The notes below the pieces were generated by a model. That model was not told the origin of the DNA, searched no databases, and was given only the letters and a program-made list of their open reading frames with translations. A program made the translations under genes and the position numbers. Positions 31,606-40,549 of a DNA stretch of 45,428 nt are shown piece by piece. Numbering within the stretch: position 1 is the stretch's first letter; each line of letters opens with the position of its first letter. The stretch comes from an uncultured Oscillospiraceae bacterium (lineage in GTDB: Bacteria; Bacillota; Clostridia; Oscillospirales; Ruminococcaceae), in the NCBI GenBank assembly GCA_934513685.1, contig CAKSWY010000020.1, forward strand, positions 1 through 45,428, written 5' to 3'.

Positions 31606-31800
31606 AAACGAAGCGGCGTGCCAGCGCCGCAAAACCGTTTGAAGGTACAGCCGCCGGCGGCGGGGGATGCCCTCGAAACGCCGGGCCGGGCTTTTGATCC
31701 CCGAAGCAGCGGAATACCGCCGCTTTGGGCCCACTGCCCCGCTGGATGCCAGGCCGCAAGGCCCCGGCGGGTCAGACAACCAACTCCATTTCTGTGGGAA
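31606..31800 (+). ncRNA. Candidate structured RNA of unknown class
   Basis: About 200 bases between the promoter at 31572 and the DUF896 gene can fold into successive GC-rich hairpins: GCGGCG/CGCCGC near 31613-31630, AGCGG/CCGCT near 31708-31724, and CCCGC-TGG/CC-GGCGGG near 31738-31770 enclosing GGCC-GCAA-GGCC, a stem with a GNRA tetraloop. I could not match it to 6S, SRP, tmRNA, RNase P or a known riboswitch. It could also be only an untranslated leader. Confidence 0.4.
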
Positions 31801-31825
31801 GTGTTCAAATAAATTCCTCTGTTGT

Positions 31826-31874
31826 AAGAACCGGCGCAGCCCTTCTTTTCCTTTCTGGGGCGGTGCCGGTTCTT
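31826..31874 (+). terminator. Hairpin before the DUF896 promoter
   Basis: AAGAACCGGC (31826-31835) pairs perfectly with GCCGGTTCTT (31865-31874); the following bases are not a clear T-run, so terminator activity is uncertain. Confidence 0.5.
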
Positions 31875-31902
31875 GCTCTGCCCTGCGGCACCATGCTATA
31901 AT
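31873..31902 (+). promoter_or_regulatory. Promoter of the DUF896 gene
   Basis: TTGCTC (31873-31878), 18 bases, TATAAT (31897-31902). Confidence 0.6.
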
Positions 31903-31948
31903 ACAAACGACAGGCCGGAACGGAACCCCGGCCGAAAGGAGCGAGAAC

Positions 31949-32158
31949 ATGACTGAGGAAAAGATCCGCCGCATCAGCGAGCTGGCAAAGAAAAGCCGTA
32001 CCCCCGAGGGCTTGACCGAGGAGGAAAAGGCCGAGCAGACCAGCCTACGGGCGGAGTATGTGGCCGCCATGAAGCAAAGCCTGCGCAGCCAGCTGGATTC
32101 CACGGTGATCGTCCGGCCGGACGGCACCCGCCAGCCCCTGAAGAAAAAAGGGCAGTAA
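31949..32158 (+). CDS. DUF896 family small protein (YnzC-like)
   Basis: A 69-residue soluble protein. MTEEKIRRISELAKKSRTPEGLTEEEKAEQTSLRAEYVAAMKQSLRSQLDST is the complete helical-hairpin DUF896 domain of B. subtilis YnzC, a small protein of the SOS-induced yneA operon; its molecular role is unknown. The basic tail PDGTRQPLKKKGQ is also usual. AAAGGAG precedes the ATG, which decides the start over a longer upstream frame. Confidence 0.92.
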   Translation: MTEEKIRRISELAKKSRTPEGLTEEEKAEQTSLRAEYVAAMKQSLRSQLDSTVIVRPDGTRQPLKKKGQ

Positions 32159-32266
32159 GCGGCCGTACCGGGCAATTTTGTCCGCTGTGCGCAGACAGAA
32201 GCCGAAAATGCAGGAGCTTTGGTGCCAAAAAACGCTTTTCTGCGAAAAAAACGGGGCAAAAGCCCT

Positions 32267-32366
32267 TTTCAAACCCTGCAAAGAACGCTATAATTACTAA
32301 CGGCTCTGCGATAAGAGCCTGATCATCGGCAGCGGATCCCGGGCAGAGCGCCCGGAAAAGGCTGCC
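32267..32366 (+). promoter_or_regulatory. Promoter and structured leader of purA
   Basis: TTTCAA (32267-32272) and TATAAT (32289-32294) are 16 bases apart. The leader folds into GGCTCT/AGAGCC (32302-32319) and a second stem GGCAGC/GCTGCC (32328-32366) with an inner CCGGGC/GCCCGG (32339-32355). It does not match the purine riboswitch. Confidence 0.55.
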
Positions 32367-32400
32367 CCGAAATACATTCGGATTGAGAGGAATTTCTAGT

Positions 32401-33687
32401 ATGCTGACTGCGATTACCGGAATCAACTGGGGCGACGAGGGCAAGGGCCGTATGGTGGACCTGCTCAGCCAGGAGTATGACATTGTCTGCCGCTATCAGG
32501 GCGGCAACAACGCGGGCCACACCGTGGTGAACCCCCGCGGCAAGTTTGTGCTGAACCTGCTGCCCTCCGGCATTCTGCGCCCCGACGTGGTGTGCGTGAT
32601 GGGCAACGGCATGGTCGTAGACCCCGCCCACCTGGAAAAGGAGATCGCCAACCTGCGGGCGAAGGGCATTGAGATCAGCCCCAAGAACCTGAAGATCAGC
32701 GACCGGGCCACCATCTGCATGCCCTACCATGTGGCGGAGGATGGCCTGGAAGAGGACCGCCTGGCCAAGAGCGGCAGCCAGTTCGGCTCCACCCGGCGCG
32801 GCATTGCCTACTCTTACGGCGACAAGTACATGAAGAAAACCCTGCGCATGGGCGATCTGGTTCATCTGGACGAGGCCGTGAAGAAGCGGCTGGCCACCAT
32901 TGTGGAGTGGAAGAACCTGACCATGGAGGGCATTTACGGCACCCAGCCCATCAGCCTGGAAGAGACCTGGGCCTGGTGCCAGCACTACGCCGAGGTGTTC
33001 AAGGATTACATCTGCGACGTGGGCGATTACCTGACCGAGGCCGACAAGAACGGCAAAAAGATCCTGTTCGAGGCTCAGCTGGGCGCCCTGCGCGACATTG
33101 ATTTCGGCATTTACCCCTTCACCTCCAGCTCCAACGTGATCGGCGCCTACGCCCCCATCGGCGCGGGCATCCCCGGCCGCAAGCTGGATCTGTCCGTCGG
33201 TATCATGAAGGCATACTCCTCCTGCGTGGGCGAAGGCCCCTTCACCGCCGAGCTGGCCATGACCGAGGAGCAGAAGAACGAGCTGCGCCTGGCCGGCCAT
33301 GAGTTCGGTGCGGCCACCGGCCGTCCCCGCCGGGTTGGCCCCTTCGACGTGGTGGCCAGCCGCTACGGCGTGGCCTGCCAGGGCGCCGATGAGCTGGCCC
33401 TGACCCTGCTGGATGTGCTGGACTACATGGAGAAGATCCCCGTGGTGGCCCATTACAGCGTGAACGGCCAGATCGTGGACCGCTTCCCCATGGGCGAGGC
33501 GCTGGACATTGCCCAGCCCGTGCTGGAGTACCTGCCCGGCTGGCACTGCGACATTACCGCCGCCCGCAAGTGGGAGGACCTGCCCAAGGAAGCCCAGGAC
33601 TATGTGAGCTACATTGAAAAGGCAGTGGGCTGCCGCATTGCCTACATCTCGGTCGGCCCTGACCGGGATGCCTGCATCCGCCGCTGA
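32401..33687 (+). CDS. purA: Adenylosuccinate synthetase
   Basis: A 428-residue enzyme that joins IMP and aspartate using GTP, the first step from IMP to AMP. The N-terminal GTP-binding WGDEGKGRMVDLL, with catalytic Asp, is at about residues 10-22; GGNNAGHTVV carries the catalytic His; GSTRRGIAYSY and FEAQLGALRDIDFGIYPF follow in the expected order. Full length. AGAGG precedes the ATG at 32401. Monocistronic. Confidence 0.96.
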   Translation: MLTAITGINWGDEGKGRMVDLLSQEYDIVCRYQGGNNAGHTVVNPRGKFVLNLLPSGILRPDVVCVMGNGMVVDPAHLEKEIANLRAKGIEISPKNLKISDRATICMPYHVAEDGLEEDRLAKSGSQFGSTRRGIAYSYGDKYMKKTLRMGDLVHLDEAVKKRLATIVEWKNLTMEGIYGTQPISLEETWAWCQHYAEVFKDYICDVGDYLTEADKNGKKILFEAQLGALRDIDFGIYPFTSSSNVIGAYAPIGAGIPGRKLDLSVGIMKAYSSCVGEGPFTAELAMTEEQKNELRLAGHEFGAATGRPRRVGPFDVVASRYGVACQGADELALTLLDVLDYMEKIPVVAHYSVNGQIVDRFPMGEALDIAQPVLEYLPGWHCDITAARKWEDLPKEAQDYVSYIEKAVGCRIAYISVGPDRDACIRR

Positions 33688-33733
33688 GCGGCTGTGTGCC
33701 ATAACGGCAAAAAACACCTTTCATCAATCGGAT

Positions 33734-33774
33734 CAATGGACCGAGTACGCCAATGGAGCGTTCTCGGTCCATTG
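33734..33774 (+). terminator. Hairpin after purA
   Basis: CAATGGACCGAG (33734-33745) pairs perfectly with CTCGGTCCATTG (33763-33774), with an inner CGC/GCG. The tail TTGTATG is T-poor, so it may end purA transcripts weakly or serve as an RNA-stabilising stem. The remaining leader to 33903 holds a second hairpin CGCCG/CGGCG just before the next ribosome binding site. Confidence 0.6.
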
Positions 33775-33903
33775 TTGTATGGAACCAAATAGTAAGCCAT
33801 GGCTAAATCTGGAAGCGGGAAAACACCCGCCGTGGGCGACTGCCCGATGCCATGCACCCCGTTCGCCGGTTTGCGGCGGGCGGGAAAAAGGAGTGGACTT
33901 TCT

Positions 33904-35088
33904 ATGACACAGCTTCTTATCCGCCTGTTTGTGAAGAATTACCGGCAGGCCGAAGACCCGGCCGTGCGCACCAGCTACGGCAAGCTGGCCGGGTGCGTGG
34001 GCATCTTCTGCAACCTGCTGCTGGCGCTGGGCAAATTTGCGGCGGGCACGGTGTTCGGCAGCATCGCCATTGTGGCGGATGCGCTGAACAACCTGTCGGA
34101 TGCATCCTCCAGCGTGATCAGCCTGCTGGGCTTCAAGCTGGCGGCCAAACCGGCCGACAACGACCACCCCTACGGCCATGCCCGCTATGAGTATCTGGCC
34201 GGGCTGGCGGTGGCGGTGATGATTCTGGTCATCGGCGTGGAGCTGGCCAAGAGCAGCCTGGAAAAGATCCTGCACCCCACGCCGGTGCTCTTCAGTCTGG
34301 TGACCGTGGCGGTGCTGGCGGCCTCGATCCTGATGAAGCTGTGGATGGCCGCCTTCAACCGGGAGGTGGGGCGGCGCATTCAGTCTGCCACCCTCATGGC
34401 CACCGCGGCGGACAGCCGCAACGATGTGATCAGCACCGGCGCGGTGCTGGTCGCAACGGTGATTTCCCACCTGAGCGGGCTGAATCTGGACGGCTGGATG
34501 GGCCTGGCCGTGGCGCTGTTCATTTTGTACAGCGGCGTGGGCCTGGTGCGGGACACCCTGAACCCCCTGCTGGGCGAAGCACCCAGCGAGGAGCTGACCC
34601 GCCATGTGCACGACAAGGTGATGAGCTACCCCGGCGTGCTGGGCGTGCATGACCTGATGGTGCATGACTACGGCCCCGGTCAGCGGTTCGCCACCCTGCA
34701 CGTGGAGATGGCCGCCGAGCAGGACGCTCTGGAGGCCCATGACCTGATCGACAACATCGAGCACGCCTTCTGGAAAGAGGACCGGATGCACGTGGTCATT
34801 CACTACGACCCCATTGTGACCGGCGATGCGGCCGTGAACGATCTGCGGGCCTGGCTGGGCGAGGCGGTCAAAACCATCGACCCGGCCCTCTCGGTGCACG
34901 ACCTGCGGCTGGTGCCCGGCACCACGCACACCAACGTGATTTTTGACTGCGTCACCCCGCCGCAGTTCCGCATGAGCGACCTGGAGGTACGCCAGGCGCT
35001 GAAGAAACTGCTGGCCCAGCGGGACCCGAAGTATGTGTGCGTGGTGAACATGGAGCACAGCTTCGCCGCCATCCCCCACGACAACTGA
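33904..35088 (+). CDS. Cation diffusion facilitator family transporter
   Basis: A 394-residue cation/proton antiporter for divalent metals. Six membrane helices lie in the first 215 residues. Metal-site residues are seen in ADALNNLSDASSSV (helix 2), the family's HPYGHARYEYLAGL after helix 2, and TAADSRNDVISTG (helix 5; N and D rather than the zinc-type HxxxD, a pattern also found in manganese and iron exporters). The C-terminal cytosolic domain is longer than usual, about 185 residues, with a second repeat-like segment (TTHTNVIFDCVTPPQF). AAAAAGGAG precedes the ATG. Confidence 0.92.
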   Translation: MTQLLIRLFVKNYRQAEDPAVRTSYGKLAGCVGIFCNLLLALGKFAAGTVFGSIAIVADALNNLSDASSSVISLLGFKLAAKPADNDHPYGHARYEYLAGLAVAVMILVIGVELAKSSLEKILHPTPVLFSLVTVAVLAASILMKLWMAAFNREVGRRIQSATLMATAADSRNDVISTGAVLVATVISHLSGLNLDGWMGLAVALFILYSGVGLVRDTLNPLLGEAPSEELTRHVHDKVMSYPGVLGVHDLMVHDYGPGQRFATLHVEMAAEQDALEAHDLIDNIEHAFWKEDRMHVVIHYDPIVTGDAAVNDLRAWLGEAVKTIDPALSVHDLRLVPGTTHTNVIFDCVTPPQFRMSDLEVRQALKKLLAQRDPKYVCVVNMEHSFAAIPHDN

Positions 35089-35105
35089 ATCTTCCGACAT
35101 ACGGC

Positions 35106-35157
35106 AAAAGCGGCCGCACCCCTCGCAGCAAAAAGGCGGGGAGTGCGGCCGCTTTTT
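35106..35157 (+). terminator. Terminator of the cation diffusion facilitator gene
   Basis: AAAAGCGGCCGCAC pairs with GTGCGGCCGCTTTT around a 23-base loop, with TTTTTG following. Confidence 0.88.
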
Positions 35158-35262
35158 GTCACTTCCCCGGCGTGCGGCAAAATCTGCCCGGGCGTGCCGC
35201 TTACACTGTGCACAAGGACAGGCGGGCGGCCGGGGCCGCCGCACGCGGAAAGGCGGAGGAAT

Positions 35263-37503
35263 ATGTTGGAACAATTGCGGAAACAGGCGGGGGACAAGGC
35301 GGCGCTTTGGGCGCTGGGGCTTCAGGCGGGTGCGGCGCTGATGGGGTTCGTGCTGGCCGGCGGGCGGGTGTTTGGCGGGCTTTCGCCCTTTGGGCTGGCG
35401 CTGGTGATGGGGCTGGACCGCACGTTGGTGCCCGCGGCCGGGCTGGGGGCTTTGGTGGGCAGTCTGATATGGCTGCCCCCGGTGGACGCTCTGCGCTGCA
35501 CCGGGGCGCTGGCGGCGGCACTGGGCGGGCGGCTGCTGGTGCCGAAAAAGCGCTGGGCCGGAATGGCGGCGGGGGCGGGCTGCCTGCTGGCGGTGCAGCT
35601 GATCCTGATCCTGTGCGGGCTGGGCAGCCTGCCGGAGGCCTGCGTTGCCCTGGGAGAGGCGGCCCTCAGCGCCGGGCTGGGGGCATTGCTGCTTCGGCGG
35701 GAGAGCGGGGCGGCGCTGCTGGCGGTGGGCGTCATGCTGGCGGCCAGCCTGCAGCGGTTTGCCCTTGGCCCGGTGCAGCCGGGGCTGGCGCTGGCGGGTG
35801 CGGCGGCTCTGGCGCTGGCCTTCCGGGGCCGGGCGCAGGAGACGGCCCTGGCCGCGGCGGCACTGGGCAGTGCGGCGGCCGCCGCCTCACCGGCGTACAG
35901 CGGTGGTGCGCTGGGGGTCTGCATTGGCGCTTTGGCGGCGGCCTGCCTGGCCCCGGGCGAGCGGGCGGGCGGCGGTGCGCTGTACATTTTGGGGGCAGTG
36001 CTGGCCACGGCCACCGCCCCGACCCCGCAGGCAGCAGCGGGCTGTGCGGCCACGGCCGCTGTGAGCGAGGCGGTGTTTTTCTGCCTGCCGCGGGCCTGGA
36101 TGCTGGCCCTGCCGGGGGCAAGGCCCCTTGGGCAGAGCAGCCACGCGGCGCTGGTGGGGGTGAGCGGGCGGCTGAACGCGGTGGCCGATGCGCTGGCGGA
36201 TGTGGCAGACACCGTGGAGGAGGTGAGCCGCCGCCTGCCCCCGAAAGGCGAGACCTTTAATTTCGTGGCGGACTACGTGGCCGGGCAGCTCTGCCGTGGC
36301 TGTTCCGGGCGGGAAAGCTGCTGGATCGTTGGGTATGACCGTACCATGGAGGGGCTGTTTGCCCTGAAAAAGCCGCTGGAAGCGACCGGCCGCGTGGCGG
36401 TGGAGCAGCTGCCGGGGCAGCTGGCGGGCTGTCTGCATCCCATGGAGCTGTGCGGCTGTGCGGGGCAGGGGTATGCGGTGCTCTGCGGCCGAAGAGAAAC
36501 CCGCCTGCAAGGGCAGGCCCTGCGCACTGCCCTGACCGAGCAGTACAGCGCCGTGGCCGGTGCGCTGGCCCGCATGGCAGAGGAGCTGAGCCAGGGGGGA
36601 ACGGAGGACCCGGTGCGCGCCCGGCGGCTGGCGGGGCTGTTTGCCAACCTGGGGCTGGAGCCGCTGGAGTGCCGGGTGCAGCTGGACCCGCTGGGCCGCC
36701 TGAACGCCCAGGTGACGGTGAATCGCACGGCCTTCAGCCCGGAAGAGCAAGAGCAGCTGCGGGACGAGGTGCAGCGCCTGTGCCGCAGCCCGCTGGCGCT
36801 GCCGCAGATCGAGCATTGGCGCACGGTGACCACCCTGACCTTTGCGGAGCAGAGCTATTACACCCCGGTGTTCGGTCTGGCCCAGCGCCCGGCGCAGGAG
36901 AAGTTCAGCGGCGACGCGGCTCAGCAGTTCTGCGACGGCTTCGGCCGGGCCCACATGCTGCTGTGCGACGGGATGGGCACCGGCGGGCTGGCGGCAGTGG
37001 ATGGGGCCATGGCCGCCAACCTCACCGCCCGGCTGGTGCGCACGGGCTTTGTGGGCGAGACAGCCGCCCGGCTGGTGAACGTGGCGTTGAACCTGAAAAG
37101 CGAGGAGGAGAGCGGCGCGGCGCTGGATCTGCTCACCCTGGACCTGTACACCGGGCAGGCCCGGCTGTATAAGGCAGGGGCTGCCCCCACGCTGCTGCGC
37201 CAGGGGGAGAAAACCCGCTGGCTGGGCGAGGACGGCCTGCCCATGGGCATTCTGGGGCAGGTGCGCGGGCGGGAACTGCGCTTCGGTCTGGCCGCCGGAG
37301 ACCTGGCGGTGCTGTTCAGCGATGGGGCTTTGGCGGACGGGCCGGAATGGGCGGCCCAGCAGCTGGGCCTGTGCGCCGCGGCGGGCAACACCCCGCAGGA
37401 GATAGCGGACATTTTGGCGGATGGGGCCGTGCGCCGCGCCTTGCCCGGCCGCCGCCGGGACGACGTGACCGTGGCCGTGCTTCGGCTGGACAAGACCCCC
37501 TGA
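35263..37503 (+). CDS. spoIIE: Stage II sporulation protein E (PP2C-type phosphatase)
   Basis: A 746-residue membrane phosphatase. The first 300 residues form about ten hydrophobic segments; a central region (about 310-540) with paired cysteines (CRGCSGRESCW, CGCAGQGYAVLCG) precedes the PP2C domain, whose metal-binding aspartates are in LLCDGMGTG (about 566-574), LFSDGALADG and RRDDVTVAVL. In endospore formers SpoIIE dephosphorylates SpoIIAA to release sigma-F in the forespore. An intact gene suggests the capacity or recent ancestry of sporulation. The ATG at 35263 follows GGAGGA; the frame upstream is open. Confidence 0.93.
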   Translation: MLEQLRKQAGDKAALWALGLQAGAALMGFVLAGGRVFGGLSPFGLALVMGLDRTLVPAAGLGALVGSLIWLPPVDALRCTGALAAALGGRLLVPKKRWAGMAAGAGCLLAVQLILILCGLGSLPEACVALGEAALSAGLGALLLRRESGAALLAVGVMLAASLQRFALGPVQPGLALAGAAALALAFRGRAQETALAAAALGSAAAAASPAYSGGALGVCIGALAAACLAPGERAGGGALYILGAVLATATAPTPQAAAGCAATAAVSEAVFFCLPRAWMLALPGARPLGQSSHAALVGVSGRLNAVADALADVADTVEEVSRRLPPKGETFNFVADYVAGQLCRGCSGRESCWIVGYDRTMEGLFALKKPLEATGRVAVEQLPGQLAGCLHPMELCGCAGQGYAVLCGRRETRLQGQALRTALTEQYSAVAGALARMAEELSQGGTEDPVRARRLAGLFANLGLEPLECRVQLDPLGRLNAQVTVNRTAFSPEEQEQLRDEVQRLCRSPLALPQIEHWRTVTTLTFAEQSYYTPVFGLAQRPAQEKFSGDAAQQFCDGFGRAHMLLCDGMGTGGLAAVDGAMAANLTARLVRTGFVGETAARLVNVALNLKSEEESGAALDLLTLDLYTGQARLYKAGAAPTLLRQGEKTRWLGEDGLPMGILGQVRGRELRFGLAAGDLAVLFSDGALADGPEWAAQQLGLCAAAGNTPQEIADILADGAVRRALPGRRRDDVTVAVLRLDKTP

Positions 37504-37535
37504 GGGCGCAAAAGCAAACATGACGCAGAAAACAA

Positions 37536-37586
37536 AGGTCATTTCCCAGAGCAAACCGAATTGCTGTGGGAAATGACCTCTTTTTA
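37536..37586 (+). terminator. Terminator of spoIIE
   Basis: AGGTCATTTCCCA pairs perfectly with TGGGAAATGACCT, followed by CTTTTT. Confidence 0.9.
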
Positions 37587-37614
37587 TTTTTGGAAAGTTC
37601 TTGTAAAATCCCGG

Positions 37615-37643
37615 TTGAAAAACTTGACGCCCGGTGTTACAAT
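37615..37643 (+). promoter_or_regulatory. Promoter of the TauE/SafE gene
   Basis: TTGAAA (37615-37620), 17 bases, TACAAT (37638-37643). The leader is about 108 bases; CAGAT/ATCTG (37680, 37718) could close a fold, but I recognise no riboswitch. Confidence 0.65.
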
Positions 37644-37757
37644 CGACACATATTCCAGAAAACACCCGGAATGTTGGGGCAGATAGAGGAGGAAAACCGC
37701 CGAAACATGGGTGCGCGGATCTGGGTTATACAGTGAGAAAATAGGAGAATTGCGGCA

Positions 37758-38534
37758 ATGTTTATGAATCTGGTTTCCTGGCCGACCCTGATCTTTTTGT
37801 GCTTTATGGTGGGCCTTGCGGGCTTTGTGGACGCTTCGGCGGGCGGCGGTGGCCTGATCAGCCTGCCGGCCTACATGGTTACCGGCCTGCCGGTGCACCT
37901 GCTGTACGGGGCCAACAAGTTTTCGTCCGCCTGCGGCACGACCTTTGCATCGGCCATGTTCTTCCGCAGCGGCGCGCTGGACCTGCAGGTGGCGCTGATC
38001 GCGGCGGCGGCCAGCTTTGCGGGCAGTACGCTGGGTTCCCGGCTGGTGCTGCTGCTTTCCGGCGAGGTGCTGAAGATCATGGTGCTGGTGATGCTGCCCA
38101 TTGCGGCCATCATCATCTTCACCCAGCGCAAGCTGCCGGAGGAGGACCGCTCCAGCCAGGTGCCCCGCAAAAAGGCGCTGGTTCTGGCGGCGGTGATCGG
38201 CCTGCTCATCGGCCTGTACGATGGTCTGGTCGGCCCGGGCACCGGCACCTTTGCCATCATCGCCTTTACCTCCGTTTTGAAGTTTGACCTGCGCACGGCC
38301 TCGGGCAACGCCAAGGTGCTGAACCTGGCCAGCAACTACGCCAGCCTCATCACCTACATCGGCGCGGGCAATGTGCCTTTTGCGCTGGCCATTCCCTGCG
38401 CGGTGTGCAACATTCTGGGCGCCATTCTGGGCAGCCACTTCGCCCTGAGCAAGGGCGGCAAGTTCATCCGCCCCATGCTTCTGGTGGTGCTGGTGTTGCT
38501 GCTGGGCAAAATGGCCATGGATCTGCTGGGCTGA
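37758..38534 (+). CDS. TauE/SafE family sulfite or organosulfur exporter
   Basis: A 258-residue protein with seven to eight hydrophobic segments. The duplicated family motif is clear: GLAGFVDASAGGGGLISLPAYMVTGLPVHLLYGANKF in the first half and GLLIGLYDGLVGPGTGTFAIIAFTSVLKFDLRTASGNAK in the second. Members move sulfite, sulfoacetate or related anions, and some act with sulfur-oxidising enzymes; substrate unknown here. AGGAG is at the right distance. Monocistronic, ending at a terminator shared with fba. Confidence 0.9.
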   Translation: MFMNLVSWPTLIFLCFMVGLAGFVDASAGGGGLISLPAYMVTGLPVHLLYGANKFSSACGTTFASAMFFRSGALDLQVALIAAAASFAGSTLGSRLVLLLSGEVLKIMVLVMLPIAAIIIFTQRKLPEEDRSSQVPRKKALVLAAVIGLLIGLYDGLVGPGTGTFAIIAFTSVLKFDLRTASGNAKVLNLASNYASLITYIGAGNVPFALAIPCAVCNILGAILGSHFALSKGGKFIRPMLLVVLVLLLGKMAMDLLG

Positions 38535-38557
38535 GCGGACCTTCTGAATAAAACAAA

Positions 38558-38601
38558 CCGGCGGCCGGTATCCATTCAAGATACCGGCCGCCGGATTTTT
38601 T
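38558..38601. terminator. Bidirectional terminator between the TauE/SafE and fba genes
   Basis: CCGGCGGCCGGTATC pairs with GATACCGGCCGCCGG around a seven-base loop, followed by ATTTTTTA. Confidence 0.9.
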
Positions 38602-38642
38602 ATGCAGTTAAAATCAGGCACACGGCCTGAGCCGAGAAGAGG

Positions 38643-39506
38643 TTACGCCTTGTTGGCGCTGCCGAACAGCTCGATCTTCTCCTTGACGGTCTCTTTGATG
38701 GCCTCCACGCCGGGAGCCAGCAGCTTGCGGGGGTCAAAGCCCTTGCCTTCCAGATCCTTGCCGGCCTCGATGTACTTGCGGGTGGCGGCGGCAAAGGTCA
38801 GCTGGCACTCGGTGTTCACGTTGACCTTGGACACGCCCAGGCTGATGGCCTTCTTGACCATCTCGGTGGGAATGCCGGAACCGCCGTGCAGAACCAGAGG
38901 AATGTTGTCGGTGGCCTTGTGGATGGCGTCCAGAGCCTCAAAGTCCAGGCCCTTCCAGTTGGCGGGGTACTTGCCGTGGATGTTGCCGATGCCGGCGGCC
39001 AGGAAGTCCACACCCAGGCCGGCGATCTTGGCGCACTCGGCCGGATCGGCCACTTCGCCGGCGCCGATCACGCCGTCCTCTTCGCCGCCGATGGCGCCGA
39101 CCTCGGCCTCAATGGAGATGCCGTTGTCGTGGGCCAGCTTGACCAGCTCGGTGGTCTTGGCCACGTTCTCGTCGATGGGATAATGGCTGCCGTCAAACAT
39201 GATGCTGGTGAAACCGGCCTCAACGCAGGCCTTGGCGCCCTCGTAGGTGCCATGGTCCAGGTGCAGGGCCACGGGCACGGTGATGCCCAGGCACTCGTCC
39301 ATGGCTTTGACCATGGCGGCAACGGTCTTAAAACCGGTCATGTATTTACCGGCGCCCTCGGAGACGCCCAGGATCACGGGGCTGTTCATCTCCTGCGCGG
39401 TGAGCAGGATGGCCTTGGTCCACTCCAGATTGTTGATGTTGAACTGGCCCACGGCATAATGACCGTCACGGGCTTTGATGAGCATATCGCGTGCGCTTAC
39501 CAGCAT
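38643..39506 (-). CDS. fba: Class II fructose-bisphosphate aldolase
   Basis: A 287-residue zinc-dependent aldolase of glycolysis and gluconeogenesis. The metal ligands are seen in ALHLDHGTYE (His), EAEVGAIGGEEDG (Glu), GIGNIHGKY (His) and PLVLHGGSGIP (His); INNLEWTKAI and SIMFDGSHYP are typical. The ATG at 39506 follows GGAGGT; a start five codons earlier exists but lies over that site. Highly biased codon use (almost all GC-ending) fits high expression. Confidence 0.96.
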   Translation of the reverse strand: MLVSARDMLIKARDGHYAVGQFNINNLEWTKAILLTAQEMNSPVILGVSEGAGKYMTGFKTVAAMVKAMDECLGITVPVALHLDHGTYEGAKACVEAGFTSIMFDGSHYPIDENVAKTTELVKLAHDNGISIEAEVGAIGGEEDGVIGAGEVADPAECAKIAGLGVDFLAAGIGNIHGKYPANWKGLDFEALDAIHKATDNIPLVLHGGSGIPTEMVKKAISLGVSKVNVNTECQLTFAAATRKYIEAGKDLEGKGFDPRKLLAPGVEAIKETVKEKIELFGSANKA

Positions 39507-39601
39507 TTCACATACCTCCATTACTTACGGTGCAGCCCAAAATGGTTTTGAGCGGCACCCCGGGCCGTGCGGAGTAGCCCGCACAGCACTTCCTAGTGCA
39601 C

Positions 39602-39630
39602 AGTATACCCCAAAGCGGGGGCAAAATCAA
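39602..39630 (-). promoter_or_regulatory. Promoter of fba
   Basis: On the minus strand TTGATT (39625-39630), 17 bases, TATACT (39602-39607). The leader is about 90 bases, with GTGCGG/CCGCAC-type pairs. Confidence 0.68.
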
Positions 39631-39694
39631 TCACCGGGGCACATCCTGCATCAAAAGAAACGCTGCCCAAAGTTTCTTCCATGGGGCGGGCGGT

Positions 39695-40543
39695 TCACTT
39701 CGCCCGGCGGGCGGCCCGGCCCGGGGCCGGTTTTGGGGCATCGCCTTTGGGCAGATGGGCGCGGGCATAGGCAAAGATGAACTGCTGGGCGATGCCCTGG
39801 GTGCCCCGGCAGCACACCGGAATGCCCCGGGGGAACAGCTGAGCCATGGCCCGCTTCATCCATACGTCCAGGGGGAAGGCGTCCCAGCGGCCAAGGCCGT
39901 ACAGCAGCGTGCAGTCGGCCACCTTGGAGCCTACGCCGTGAATGGTCATCAGGGCAGCCCGGGCGTCTGCCAGCGGCAGTGCGGCCAATGTCTCCGGCCC
40001 GGGCAGGGGGCCGAGCACCTTTTGGGCGGCGTCCGCCAGATAGGCGGCCCGCCAGCCGGCCCGCAGGGTGGCCAGCTGTTCCTCGGTGCAGGCGGCCAGC
40101 TGCTCCGGGGTGGGGAAGGCGTACTGCCCGCTTTCCAGCGGGCGGCCGCACAGGGCGCACAGCCGCTCCACCAGGCCCCGAATGCGGGGGATGTTGTTGT
40201 TCTGGCTGAGGATGAAGGTGCACAGCGTTTCAAAAAAGGGCTGGCGCAGCACCCGAATGCCCGGATTTTCGGCCACGCAGGCCGCCAGCCGCCGGTTGCC
40301 CGCCTGATAGCGGGCCAGGAGGGCGGGGTAGTCCACGTCCAGAGCGAAATAGCGGCGCCAGAAGTCCCGCTCGGCTTCCGTTGGCCCCTCCAGAATCAGC
40401 GTGTCCCCCTCCATGCGGGCCAGAACCGGGCGGTCATCCACCACTCCGGCCCAGCCTGCCGGGGTCCTGCTCCAGCGGAAGCACTGTCCGCAGTCCAGAG
40501 TGCTGTCCAGTTCCAATCCGCCCGTGTGTTCCAGGCGCAGCAT
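39695..40543 (-). CDS. OGG1-type DNA glycosylase/AP lyase
   Basis: A 282-residue enzyme of the helix-hairpin-helix-GPD superfamily. The N-terminal half (LDSTLDCGQCFRWSR) is the OGG N-terminal domain; FILSQNNNIPRIRGLVERL, then the HhH MTIHGVGSKVADCTLLYG with the catalytic Lys and FPLDVWMKR with the catalytic Asp follow. The order matches 8-oxoguanine glycosylases of clostridia. A start at 40549 is possible, but GAGGG is one base before it and six before 40543, favouring the latter. No promoter is obvious; its upstream region is the DnaA-box-rich stretch. Confidence 0.88.
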   Translation of the reverse strand: MLRLEHTGGLELDSTLDCGQCFRWSRTPAGWAGVVDDRPVLARMEGDTLILEGPTEAERDFWRRYFALDVDYPALLARYQAGNRRLAACVAENPGIRVLRQPFFETLCTFILSQNNNIPRIRGLVERLCALCGRPLESGQYAFPTPEQLAACTEEQLATLRAGWRAAYLADAAQKVLGPLPGPETLAALPLADARAALMTIHGVGSKVADCTLLYGLGRWDAFPLDVWMKRAMAQLFPRGIPVCCRGTQGIAQQFIFAYARAHLPKGDAPKPAPGRAARRAK

Positions 40544-40549
40544 CGCCAT

